A stretch of 64,000 nucleotides of DNA from the NCBI RefSeq assembly GCF_014905175.1, contig NC_057793.1:2790001-2854000 (forward strand), in the 5' to 3' direction. Each line of letters begins with the position of its first letter. Position 1 is the first letter of the stretch. This DNA is from Aphidius gifuensis (Eukaryota; Arthropoda; Insecta; Hymenoptera; Braconidae). The translations under genes and the position numbers were made by a program. Below, piece after piece: positions 1 through 12,280 of the stretch. Below the pieces are notes generated by a model. It was given only the letters and a program-made list of their open reading frames with translations, was not told the origin of the DNA and ran no database searches.

Positions 1-267
1 GATGAATCAAGTTTTTTTTTTCACAGTATCAAACGCTATTTGATAAATTTTTGTTTTTTTATTTTTCATATATATTTTATAATTTTTAATCCAAACAAAT
101 TATATTTTGAATAATTACACAAGTAAAATCAACATAAATATTTTTTTGCAAAGTTAAAAATTTATCATACGAGAGTAAATGCAATGACATAATGAATAAT
201 TTAAATTTAAGTTGAATATTTTTTCAAATTAATAATAAAGTATAATTATTTTTCATACTTCATCGAA

Positions 268-335
268 CTAGCTGATGGTTAACTCGGCAAGAGCCAATCC
301 TACTACACTCGTCGTCTTCAGTTCAAATTAGCTAG
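268..335 (+). repeat. tRNA-like pol III element (possible SINE head)
   Basis: The segment carries an exact match to the pol III A-box consensus TRGYNNANNNG (TGGTTAACTCG, 276-286). A B-box-like GTTCAAATT (321-329) differs from GWTCRANNC at the last base. A short stem, CTAGCT at 268-273 with AGCTAG at 330-335, closes it like an acceptor stem. No convincing complete tRNA cloverleaf was found, so a tRNA-derived SINE or a decayed tRNA copy is more likely than a working tRNA. The following ~130 bases are less AT-rich than their surroundings and could be the body of the same repeat. Confidence 0.4.
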
Positions 336-523
336 CCGTGGTTTTCTTCTTGGTCGTTTGGTTGTGATCTGTCGTTTAGGGCAAATTTAATCTATCATAG
401 AGCATGTGAACTACGCACTTGGTCTATGCTAGGAAAAATCTGCCTTAAACACGAGCAGAGATAATCTATACCCATAATAAAAAACGTTTTTATAAACAGA
501 TGACACATTCGTTTTTTTTTTTC

Positions 524-608
524 TTTTACATCACGGATCACAATTTAAAAATCATTGAAATCGACTAATCGCTTCAATGATTTTTAAATTGTGATCCGTG
601 ATGTAAAA
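524..608. repeat. Perfect 36-bp inverted repeat (foldback)
   Basis: Bases 524-559 are the exact reverse complement of 573-608, separated by a 13-base spacer. Outside these arms the match continues imperfectly through a T-run/A-run pair to ATTCGTTTT (about 508) and AAAACGAAT (618-627), so the folded unit is about 120 bases. No ORF is present. It could be a small MITE/foldback element or the source of a hairpin RNA. Confidence 0.85.
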
Positions 609-3600
609 AAAAAAAAACAAAACGAATCTGTGATCTATCTTGATCAAGTATCGTATACGTACCATATGTATATGTAAATTCGTCTAAATCGATAGTTAAA
701 TTAAAACTGAGATCAAACTTTTAAATTTTTTATTTGATTATTCATTATAATTACAACTCGTTACCATGCAAAAAAAAGATTGTATTTCTCACTTCCACAA
801 TTTTCGATGACAACTGTTCTTTTTATAATAGGAGGATTTTTTTTTAAATTAAAAAAAAAAAAAAATGATTTGTTGATATATGTATTTCCGGTGTAAATAA
901 AATTTCCAAACTTGCTATTTTTAAAAGAAATTTAGAATTATATTAACAAGTGCATAAAAAATAAAAATACAAAAAAAAATGTATTCATTTTTTTTCATCA
1001 TTTTAATGTTTATAATTATTCGATTGATTATTTTTTTCTAGTTTTCCAATAAATAGTATTTATCAATAGTTCTAACGTTTTTTCATCAATTGATCAAAAC
1101 ACCGGACGTAACTTCCGTTTCCGGATATTTCAGTTACGGAAAGCAACGGAAAGGCCGAACGTGTGGCCTTCGATATATATAAACAGTGTGTTTCCAGGTC
1201 TTTCAATATGTTCCATACATATATATCAATTTCCATATGTATATCTTGTCTCTCCTCTTTTACATGACACCTCCGACATAATTGCATTGACAATACAACT
1301 GCCTGTCTCGCCAACAGCCAACTAAACACCTATATTTATCGACTTATTATTTTCATTATTTTTTCACTGTCAATTTGGCAAAACTAACATCCCTATATAT
1401 CAATTAAAATTTAAAAATTATCTCATCTTATTAACCTCATTATTTTACAACTATTAAATCAACAATTAAAAATAATTCATCTCAAAATATATTCATCAAA
1501 AATCATTCTATATTTTATTAAAGATAAAAAACATTTTATAAAAAAAAAAGAAAAAAAATGTGTAACATACATATGAGACATCAAAACAGATTATCACGTT
1601 GAATGGAGAACCGGAAGTGAAGGATCAGCTTAAATAGAATTTCAAAGATTTAAATTACATTTTTTTTTTTTTTTTTTTATTTCTCATGATATTTTATACT
1701 AAGTGAATGTATTTTTTTATTTTCTCATATTAATAAATTATAATGAAAATAATTTTACAGTTAAAATTAATAATTTAAAAAGGTAAAAAAATAATAATAA
1801 TTTTAAAATTATTAAATAAATTAATTATATCATGTATATAATAATATTATTTTTTTTTTTTTTGAAAATTTAGACAAGGTTCAGTATCGATTAGGGAAGC
1901 ACTCCGCTCGCTAGACTAGCCTACATTCAACCCACCGTTATTTTCAACCCCCACATTGCCCTTCTTGAACCTTTATATATATATATTTATTAAATACATA
2001 TACAACATCAAAGTTTCTTGCTTGGTTGTCGACCACACCTCTCTTTTTTCACATACACCATCCTTCACCAACACCAGCAATACTCATTCAACATTTTTCC
2101 ATTTTCCCCTCATGCTATTTTCCAACCTTCCATCATTCAAAATTAACCTATGATAAAAAATTTAAATTTTATTAAATAAAATAATATATAAATTATTTAA
2201 AAATATAAACCGGCAAAAAACCAATATAATATAAATTTAATTAAAAAATTTATTAAATTATTTTTCAATATTAATTACAAAAATGATAAATTTATAAAAA
2301 TTTTAAAATTTAATTATTAATTTAAATTTTATTTTGTATATAGATATTTTTACATAATTTAATTTTAAAATTGTAATAGTTATTTTTAGTTAGTTTATTA
2401 AATAATTATTGATAAAAGTCTGGGCTATTTTTTTTTTTTTTTTTTGAATAATAGGGATGGATATTGGATGATAAAAGTAACGGAGGGTGAAGGTTGTATG
2501 AGTATATTGCAATGGGTGATACAAGGGGGTGGTAAATATATGAAAATTGTGTCACGAATGCGCGCGTCTATGTACCCCTTTTACAATAGATACCCCTTAT
2601 CATCCCCCCACTATGTTTATCATTGGTAAAACTTGAATGCAGCTCAGCGTCATTCTATTTTCTCATATCAATTCAGTTTTACAGTTTCAGAAAACTATTC
2701 AGACTTGTGCTAGTCAACTTGCTCGACTCCAAGACCATAAATACATTTTAATGAAAAAAAGTAATTTGGAAATTTTCGTATTCATTTAATCAATTGCGAT
2801 TATTAAAATTTGATATTTGCTTTTATTATTTTGGGTATGTAAAATTATTTATATACATTATATTTTAACTATTAAATTTTTGGTGAATTTTTATTTTAAA
2901 ATTTAATAAATAAAATATTAACAAGTTTGTTATTATTTTTTTATTTATATGTTTATTTTGCAATATTAAAAATTAGATTTTTAATGGTAAAAGTAGGTTA
3001 AAGTGTATTAATGATGGCGCTTGAATCGTGTTTGGGTAGGTCAGGAATTTAGAAATCATTCATAGAAATTTTCGTATTTTTATTATATACTTTTAATAGT
3101 GCAATTATTGTTTGATTTTTATTTAAATAAAAATTTAATTTTAAATAACTATAATAGTTTATTGTAAATTTAAAAAGTTTTAAATTTTAATTTTTAATAA
3201 ACAATTATTTAGACAATAGACAGATATTATTTACAATTTCAATATAAAAATATATAATATATATTAATTTTAAATTAAAATTATTTAAATTCCCGCGTTT
3301 TTACTAAAACTTTAATTAAATTTCTAAAAACCTGTCTCAAAAAGTTGTACTAAATAAAAATTATAAATATACATTTAATTATTAAAACTTTGTATAAATA
3401 AATAAAATTTTCTCATTAAAAAAAAAAACTAAAACTAAAATTAATTTTATTTTTACAGATTTTCAAATTAAAATAAATCATCGTTAAAAAAATTATGGAT
3501 AAATCAATAACACCGTCCTGTAATAAAATAATTTTATTATATTTCATTGCCAAATTGAGCATAAAATGATGATCATCAATGTTTTTTGTGTAAATTAAAA

Positions 3601-5459
3601 ATTTACAATTCAGCAAAAATTACGTATACAAAAAATACCATATAAAGCCAAGGTAAGTCACAATACATGACGTATAATATTTTCACCAAGCCAAGTAAAA
3701 TATAAAAAAAAAAATTTATCAATGTAGTTATTTTAAAATGAATATTACGTGAATATCAAATACAAAAGAAAAAAAAAAAATTCAGTACTTTGATATAAAC
3801 TCCCTCTACAAAGTCAAAATGAATGAAGCAAAAAAAAAAAAAAAAAATTGGATATACATGTATATGAAACGGGTGGGTAGATGGGGAGGTAAAATAAAGG
3901 GAGACAAAAAAAGAGGGTATCACCCACGCACACTAAGACCAATCACAGTACACGCAATTTATTGAGTTGTATATGTATACATATATTTATGAATAAAAAA
4001 ATAAGCAAGACTGTGTTTAGTGAACGAGCGAGTATTCCATGTTGATCCATGTTGATAAGAGTGAAAGAGAGAGAGGGTGGCTCTCAATGAGGGTTGATCA
4101 GACAACAGGGGTAGTGGAGAGAGAGGTAATAACAAGGGCAGGGATGAAAATACACACAGGGTATATATATTTTGACAAAACTAAGCTATGAATGGAGGGG
4201 TATAAGCATCTCGACTTTGGCATAGGGCTTTTTTTGAATCAGTCAGCCATTATACCTCTGTTCTTTCAGATTCGTGAGTTTTATTATTTTATTTTATTGT
4301 TGTTGTTATTATTTTTTTAAAGCTTACATAGTCAAATTTTAAATACATTGTATTGATTTTAATTTATGTTTAATTCATTGGTCTGTATTTAATTGACAAA
4401 TTTTTTTTAATTATTAAAATTGAGTTTATTTATTGTACATAAATTAATATTTGATTAATTTAAAAAAAAAAAAATTTATTGTGATAAGTTTGCTTGGATT
4501 TAAATTGAAATTTAACTTTTTTTTTTTTTAATTGGTTTATATTTAAGTCAATGATATTGTTAGTTATTTTGATGTTGATTTTTTTTTTTTAATGAAATTT
4601 TTTTCTCAGTTTTTTTAATTTTAATTTGGTTATTTTATGATAGTAGTTTTATTTTTAAAACTCAACGGAAGGCGTAGGCGAGACGAAAAAATATATATAT
4701 CTATAAAAAAATCATGAACAAAGTCGGTTGTGTTTGATGTGATGATCTGACTGGATATATACTTATAACTAGTGTGCTTTTCTTGAATATATTTTTTAAA
4801 TTTATTTCAATTTTGACTCACTGTAATTGAGTCAGTGAGTTTAATTGTATATAGATATATAAATGAGTGTGTCATCTTTAGTTTTATAAAAGGAAATGAA
4901 TTTTATTTAAATGTCGTCATCATAAATATCATAAAATTAATTTACAAGTGATTTAATTTAATAAAAAAATACTCCTACAGTTTATTATATTATAAATTGT
5001 TTTTTTTTTTACTTTGTAATTGTTAATGTGAATTTGAAGATCAAGTCTATTTTTTCTTATTATATCTTCTTCTGTATTTTATGCTCTCTTTGACTTTTAA
5101 CAAATGGCAAATTTTATTCCAATAATACAACACTCCCTCTGCGTATTCAAGAAATTCAAGAAAATCAACAACTCAGATATGCTGCTCTGCAATATTTACC
5201 ATGGTAAAAATTAAAAAATTCAATTTACAAAAATACACTTATCCTAATTAAACAATTCAACCAAAAAACAAATTTTTAAAAATACTTTCCAAAAAAAAAA
5301 ATCAAAATAAAATCATTTCCCAAACTAAATTAACCGACAATTCATTAAACTAATTAAAAAAAAAATTTTAAACACAATCAATTATTCCCACAGTACACTC
5401 ACATATTTTTTCGTTAATAAAATAATTAAATTATCAAAAAATAATAACAATAATAACAC

Positions 5460-5747
5460 GTGGATATAAATTATACTCCCGCCAATTTATATAATCCCCA
5501 CTCACAAATTAAACCCTCGTCTCCCACTCATCATCCAAGCCCAATTGACCAATGAAAAAGACGTTTAAATCTCCCACTCATTCATCACCAATCACCGAGC
5601 CCACCGAGTATACACGAGTACAACCGATCATTCACCGCGTTGTCGTGTCAGTCAGTTCGAACTCGAGACTTGCGCAAGTAACTTCTTTCCACAATTTACA
5701 AAAGTTTATATTCTTATATTAAAAAAAAAAAAAAAAAATTTATAAAC
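5460..5747 (+). promoter_or_regulatory. Putative promoter and 5' leader of the phosphatase gene
   Basis: GC content rises just upstream of the first coding exon. An arthropod-type initiator TCAGTT lies at 5652-5657, about 95 bases before the ATG. CCAAT occurs twice upstream, near 5543-5555. No convincing TATA box or correctly spaced DPE was seen. The assignment rests on position and composition, so the exact start site is uncertain. Confidence 0.35.
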
Positions 5748-8628
5748 ATGGCGTTCACATATGACACTCTATTAAATATTGAAAAAAAAAATTTTTTAAT
5801 TATCATATTTATACAGTTTTTAATTGTTAATAATAAAGTAAATTTTGTCAAAGGTAAAAATATATAAAAAAAAAAACAAAAAACAATTAATGATAATGAA
5901 AAATTATTTTAAATTTATGAATTATTATGGTGTTTGTGAAAAAAAAAAAAAAAAAAAATTAAAAAAAGAGAAATTTTAATTTTTGCGATAATTAGTTGTT
6001 CATGTTGGCAAACAGGATACGTGTGTTGTGATATTTAAAGGAAGGGGAACAATTTATCATTAGACGAATACATTTTTTTTTTTTTTTTTCTCTCACTCAC
6101 CCTCTTTACCTCTTGTCGTCTGGCGGTTCGTTCATAAAATTAGCCCGCAATGTTTACTTCCTGTTGAATTTTTGTATCCCTCTATTTTTTTCATAATTAT
6201 CATTATTATTTTACTATTTCTATAAAGTCTACTTTTATATATATATAATTTTATTTGTGTGTTTTTATTTATTTTATTTTTTTTCTGTCTACAAGTCGCT
6301 CGGGTTATCGTCTTGTTTGCTCCACTTCCTGTTCTGTTTTTGGCACTTGATTCGTCAGACTTTTATGCGTGTATTTTAACTATATGCTATTAAAATTTTT
6401 TAAAAAATATGTGGTGGTAAAAATATTTTTGGAGTATTTTATATTAAAAAATACTGGAATTTTATAAACTTGGTTTGTAAATTATTAAATGTTAAAAAAA
6501 ATTAAAAAACAAGTTAAATATTTATCTTTATTTTTTTAATGACGATAAATTTTTAATAATGATGATAAATATTTAAAAATATATATGTATTTTGTCAAGT
6601 CGTTAATGATATTTTTAAAATTAATTAATTAAAAATAAATATTTTAAATATTTTTTATTTATCTTGTTACAGGAAGTGCTGGAAATTCATTATCTCAAAA
6701 ATTTATCGGTGATATTAGTCGTCATGAAAGTTTGAGTAATGAAAATGATATTAATTTTGATGAAATATATTCAATAAGTGAAAAAAGGTGGCACAGTAAT
6801 TCTGAGCTATCAATATCATTGCTGCCTGTTGCTGAGGGGATGTCAGCTCGTTCTCATCACAGGTAAATAATAATTATATCTAAAAATAAAAAAAGGCATA
6901 ATGTTATAGACATTAAAATAATATTATATTGCTAATTTATTTTAGGCTTAGGCAGTCCGCTTCTGGACTGAATGATGCTGAAATGGATTTACAAGCATCA
7001 CATCTTGGTACACGTGTTAATCAAGATATTACATCAACAACAATTCCATTATTTAATTGGGAATATTTATTAGTAATTTGTGCACTTGGTGGTGCAATAA
7101 TATTGACATTTATATTATTGATATGGCTACGAAAGCAAATGACGAGTGAAAAAAAAAAAAGTGATGGTGATAGACGTGGTTTAGTTGAAGAGGGTGCATT
7201 TGGTACAGCAACAACAATTGAAAATACAGTTAAAATTTGTCAAGATAGACCTATGGAAGCACAATGGGTACGACAACAAATTTATAAATCAACAATAGCA
7301 ACACAATCAAATCAATCACTTCCTGAAACTAAAACATTACCTGAAACAATAACAGTACCATTAACAGAACGACGTCTTGAACCAATTAGAATAAAAGCCA
7401 AAGGTTTACTTGAAAGACGTGGTTCAAGTGCTAGTTTAACTATTGAATTATCACCAGTACCAGAAAGTCCATTAAATATTGTAACACCAACACGTGAATG
7501 TACAAATGAAGAATTTTTATTAAGTGCTGGTAATATATTATCACGTACACAATTAAAAAAATCCATTAAAAATCCAACATTATTGTATAAAGAATTTTGG
7601 GAGGTACCATTAAATGTACCAGATAAAGTTGAAATATTTGGTGCTGGTATTAAAAATCGTTATACTGGTGTATTACCAAATTCACAAACAAGAGTTATAC
7701 TTGATAATATTGATGATCCAGTTGGTAGTTATATCAATGCAAATTATATACGAGGTAATTTTAATAATGAAAAAAAAATTATTTACATTTTTCAAATTTG
7801 TTTTTTGTTGATTGAATTAATAACATGATATTCTTAATATTTAGGTTACGATGGTGAAAAACAACGTTATATTGCAACACAAGGTCCACTTCAAAATACA
7901 ATTGTTGATTTTTGGCAAATGGTATGGATGGATAAAGTATCAGCAATTGTCATGATGACTAAATTAAATGAAGCATCAAAAACAAAATGTGACATGTATT
8001 TTCCAATGGATTTAATGTCAAAAATTCAAGCTGGATCATTTAGTATAACATTGATATCTTGTGTTACAAGATGTGGATATATTATACGAGATTTTGAATT
8101 AAGAATGAATGGTGAACGTCGTAATATAACACATTATTGGTAATTATTTAAAAATAAAAAAAAAATTAATTTAGTCATGTATTTTATTTTCTCATAATTT
8201 CAATGGTATTTGTGATTAACAGGTATGACTCATGGCCAGATCATGCAGTACCACAATCTGCTGATTCATTGGTAAGCTTAGCTGCTGAGATAAATTTACT
8301 TCCAGGACCAATTATTGTTCATTGTAGTGCTGGAATTGGAAGAACAGGATGTTTTATTGCTCTGGCAACTGGTATGACTCAACTTTCCAGGGATAAAAAT
8401 GTTGATGTACTAGGAATTCTTTGTCAAATGCGGTAAGTTTTATTTAAATTATTATTATTATAATTTATTTAAAAAATAAAATATAATGTCTTATTATTTG
8501 TATTGATATTTGCTAGGTATGACAGAGGTGGTATGATTCAGACAGCAGAACAATATGAATTTGTTCATCGTGCACTTTGTTTATTTGAACAAACATTGGA
8601 TGGTAAATCATCAGCATCTGGTGATTGA
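5748..8628 (+). CDS. Receptor-type protein tyrosine phosphatase, KIM family (PTPRR/STEP/HePTP, PTP-ER-like)
   Basis: Exons: 5748-5853, 6673-6862, 6946-7754, 7845-8139, 8223-8432, 8517-8628. They join in phase to 573 codons plus stop. Residues 1-34 form a likely signal peptide, a short ectodomain follows, and a transmembrane helix spans about 139-160 (VICALGGAIILTFILLIW). The kinase interaction motif is at about 253-267 (LLERRGSSASLTIEL), as in PTPRR and HePTP; its S259 matches the family's PKA-controlled serine. The single phosphatase domain has the KNRY loop, the WPD acid loop (D473), the HCSAGIGRTG P-loop (C501, R507) and the Q-loop (Q545), so it looks active. Known relatives dephosphorylate ERK and p38 after docking through the KIM. 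The signal-peptide exon was chosen because its +1 phase fits exon 2 exactly; human PTPRR is slightly longer (about 657 aa). Two ETS-type motifs lie in intron 1. Confidence 0.9.
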
Positions 8629-11340
8629 AATAACATAATTATTAATGAAAAATATAATTCAATTTTTCATTGTTAAATATGAACAATTACACTAGTGCAA
8701 GTTGTATGAAAATATTTTAATTGACTTGACTAAAATGCTAGTTTAAAAAAAAAAAATAACAATAATGCAAATGAATTGGTGACTACAAGGTATTTATTTT
8801 TCATCTATATACCAGATAATTTAATTGTGAATAATTAATATTAAAAGGATTGATATTATTCACATAAATACAGATAAACAAAATATATATCTTTTTTATT
8901 TTATAATTTAAATTTTTGACGTAGTGTCGTTGTGAAAGGCTGCCATAACTATACTGCCACAAAAAATAATTTACATATATATTCAGTAATTTATTATTAA
9001 ACTATCAAATAACTATTGACTATAATCAGTCATCAAAAATAATTTTAAAAGCTCAAAATAAATATATATATATGAAAAATTACTAAAAGTAAAGCAACAA
9101 AAACCAAAGTAACTAAATGATTTTCCATTTTCTTGAAAAATTATTATTTAAAAATTAAAAATTTATTATTAATAATGCATTTTAAATAATAATTATTATA
9201 TTTTTTATTTTTATTTTTTTTAAGATAGTTTTTAAAATCATTTTTTCTCAAAATTTAATGAAAATAAAATTGTCAAAAATGTTGGATAGACATTAGAACT
9301 TTGGGACTGACCAAAAAAAAAAGAAACCAAAAAAATTACTTTCATCTTCTATTTGCTGTCTTGTTTATCAGTTTCTTCAGTGGCACCTCGTTATCAATAT
9401 AATATATATTTAAAATAGTGAATAGTTATTTAAAAAATAAAAAAAAAATTAAACAGGGGGAAAAAAAACACAATAATAATCATTTTATCTTTCTTGTAAA
9501 ATAATTTATTGACAAAGACTGAATGTGATTAGTACAATATACATTTGACTAATGATTAAAACAAAAAATAATTAAAAAAAAAAAAAACAATAATGTGGTC
9601 GTCTTGGCGAGATACATTTAAAAAAAAAATCAATAAAAAAAATGGAAAATCACAAAAATATTAATATATAAATCAAACACTGGAAAAAAAAAAATAATAA
9701 TGACACATTACACAGGCAGGCTCCTCCATGTGATCTGATCATTTAAAAAAAAAATTAATAATTTAATTTAGACAGAATATTTAGTAAAAAAAAAATGAAA
9801 TTTCAAAATTTAAAATTAAAATCCAAAATAGTAAACCAAAAATCAATTAATAAAAAATAGAATAATATATAAAATAATGTCAGTTTACTTTTCGCCTAAT
9901 GATGTAATAATGACTATCATTTTACTGTGCTAAAAAAACAAATTGAATTGTAATTAGAAAACAAAAAGCAATTACTTATAATCTTGAATGAAAGCTTGAA
10001 AATTTTGTGATAAAAAAAAAATAATATATTGTACAGAGAGTCATTTTTGAATGCTTCATAGTGTGAATGATTAAATAATATATAATTAAATTGAAAATGA
10101 ATAAAATAAAATTATTTATGGAAAAAAAAAATAATAATAATGAATAATAGATTTAAGAAAATAATAATGAAAAAATAAATATTATCTCGACCCTTTGGTG
10201 TTCACGAAATATAAATGTTTACAGTATCTGAAATATATTTTTGTGTGTTTAATTAATATTTTTTTTTAAATACTAATCATTTTATTAAACCTGCATTAAT
10301 GACTATTTATATTCATAATAATTATTTATAACTTTTACAGATTTTTTCTAGTTTGCACAAAAATCAGATGGCAAACTTGATGTATTATTTAAACAATTTA
10401 AAAAATTACAAGTAAATATAAAAATTAATTATTTTCATATATTTTTTTATGGCAATTATTGTAATAATTGTCTATTTTAATAATGACCTTGATTATTGTA
10501 ATTTTATTGGCTTTTAAAATTATTATTTTCACAACTACTTGCAGAAAAAAAAATTACAAATTTTATTTTTAATGATTTTTATATTGTTGGTGGTAATGTT
10601 TTTATGTTTTTTTTTTTTTAGTAGATTGCTTTTTTTGTTTTTTCATTGTTATTACGTTACTGATAACAATAATAAATAATAAACAATTAATATTTTATAA
10701 GTAACATTGATATGATCCTTTTGAAGCGCGAATTAAAATTGATATTTATATTGTTTATCAAGTTTACTGTTTAGTTGAAAATATAAATATTTACAAACGT
10801 AATATTCAATTTTTGTTGGCTGGACATTCATCATTACATGCTAATTAAATATTACAAATTTTTCATGAAAATATACAGTAACTATTAACTAGTTTAATTC
10901 AAAAATTTTGTTTAAATTTAAAACCACTTTGACAAAATATATTTTTTTCTTTTCCTGAATTTTTCTTTTGTCGAACAACAATCGATTGTTCGACAGAATA
11001 ATATTATCAATATCATTATTTGATAAGCGTAATTATTTAATTACCAACAGCTGGTAAAACTATCAATGAAAAAAATCTAATTAAAAAAAAATTATAATAA
11101 AAAAAAAATTCCAAGTTTAGCAATTCGTAATATATATTTTTTTTTTCCACAAAATTCCTCATGAAAATTTCAGTAATACAAGTAGATATAAAAAAAAATT
11201 AAAGATCAACAAAAATAATAATAATTTAATATTCAAATATTTACCGAAAAAAAAAAAAAAAATCCATTTTATAAAAAATAAAAATTGGAAAATCAAATTT
11301 TAAATGTTATTTTATTTTTTTTTTCAAGTATCAAAATGAT
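8629..11340 (+). other. Phosphatase 3' region and intergenic DNA
   Basis: The stop codon is followed by AT-rich DNA with many AATAAA-like signals, so the cleavage site cannot be fixed; AATAAA near 9057 is one option. No further ORF with splice support was found. The only structured element noted is the short palindromic hairpin at 10969-10995. Confidence 0.4.
10969..10995. repeat. Short perfect hairpin palindrome
   Basis: TGTCGAACAA (10969-10978) pairs exactly with TTGTTCGACA (10986-10995) across a 7-base loop. The centre also reads as the palindrome AACAATCGATTGTT. It lies between the phosphatase and MYRF genes. A protein-binding site or chance are both possible. Confidence 0.6.
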
Positions 11341-12280
11341 TGGCGCAATTTAGGAGCAGTTGCTTGAAATCACGTGACTTGAAATACACACCAGCAACTA
11401 GCAGCAACTAGCAAGTGTGCATGTGTGAATGTATGTGTGTTTGTTGAATATTCAAGGGGAAAAGTGGGGTGGGGAAAACCACTGCTGGAATATCGCGAGC
11501 GTGCAGCAGCAGCAGCAACATCAGCAGCCTGTCTCGGTGGGCGCATCGCAAAACTCATATAAACATACGTAAAAAAAAAAAAAAATTAATATCTAATTAT
11601 CATTTAAAAAATAGTTTATCAATCATTTTACAAAAATCCATACATCAAATAACTCTTTTTTTTTTCATCTCAATAAATAAATAATTAGACACAATATTTT
11701 ACAAAGTTCAGTGATTTTACTCCGAAAAAAAAGAAAAAAAAAAAGAGTTAAATATTAAAAAAATATAAAATTCATAATAGTCATAATAATCATGTTTATT
11801 TATTGTGGTTGTGAATAAATCCTTGGTGTGTTTGTATCGTGAAAGTTCGGTAAGATCGGAAAAAAATTAAATTAAATAAAAAATCGTAGAAAAGTGGCAA
11901 AACCAGGTTTTCATTAATTTAAAAAAAAAAAAAAAAAAGTTTAAACAAATATTTTTATTGTTATTATTGTTATTTTGTTTTTGTTTTTTTTTTTGATGGT
12001 GTTTATATTTAAAAATTAGTGTTAACAAGTGTTGTAATTTAATATTGAAAAAAAAAAAAAATTACAAAAAAAATATTTCTTGTTTAATTCATATAAATTG
12101 TTATTGTTTTGATGAAAAATAATAATTAAAGTGAAAATAGTGATTAGTATTGTTAAATAAAAAAATTAATTTTAGCATATTGTTATTAATAAGATGTGGG
12201 ACGTGTCGAGGTGCGCTGAGAAGACACAAAATGGGGCTTGGTAAGGCCCGGAAGGTAACCCAGGTCCCATTTACGAAGGC
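11341..12280 (+). promoter_or_regulatory. Putative MYRF promoter and 5' leader with upstream ORFs
   Basis: A GC-richer block at 11350-11570 contains a tandem 10-mer AGCAACTAGC (about 11393-11412) and CAG/CAA repeats, which suits a promoter or leader start. An Inr-like TCAGTG lies near 11709 and a donor-like GTAAGA near 11850. Bases 12180-12280 are GC-rich and contain an upstream ORF in frame with the main start: ATG at 12194, 16 codons, stop TAA at 12242-12244. A second upstream ATG at 12230 is out of frame and overlaps the main start, so leaky scanning or translational control is plausible. Confidence 0.4.

Larger units (their letters stand above)
1..5640. other. Gene-poor upstream region
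   Basis: Apart from the tRNA-like element and the foldback listed separately, no coding exon was recognised. The DNA is very AT-rich with long A and T runs. Islands of higher GC occur at about 1080-1330 (several GGAA/TTCC ETS-like motifs), 2440-2720, 3850-4280 and 5460-5640. A tandem 10-mer CCATGTTGAT lies at 4037-4056. An Inr-like TCAGTC at 4239-4244 is followed by a splice-donor-like GTGAGT at 4274, which could mark an upstream non-coding exon of the phosphatase gene. Confidence 0.5.

Noticed and set aside
1072..1329. 85-codon minus-strand reading frame
   Set aside because: Less AT-rich than its surroundings, but it has no recognisable motif, no splice partners and no similarity I know; GC-richer non-coding DNA explains it.
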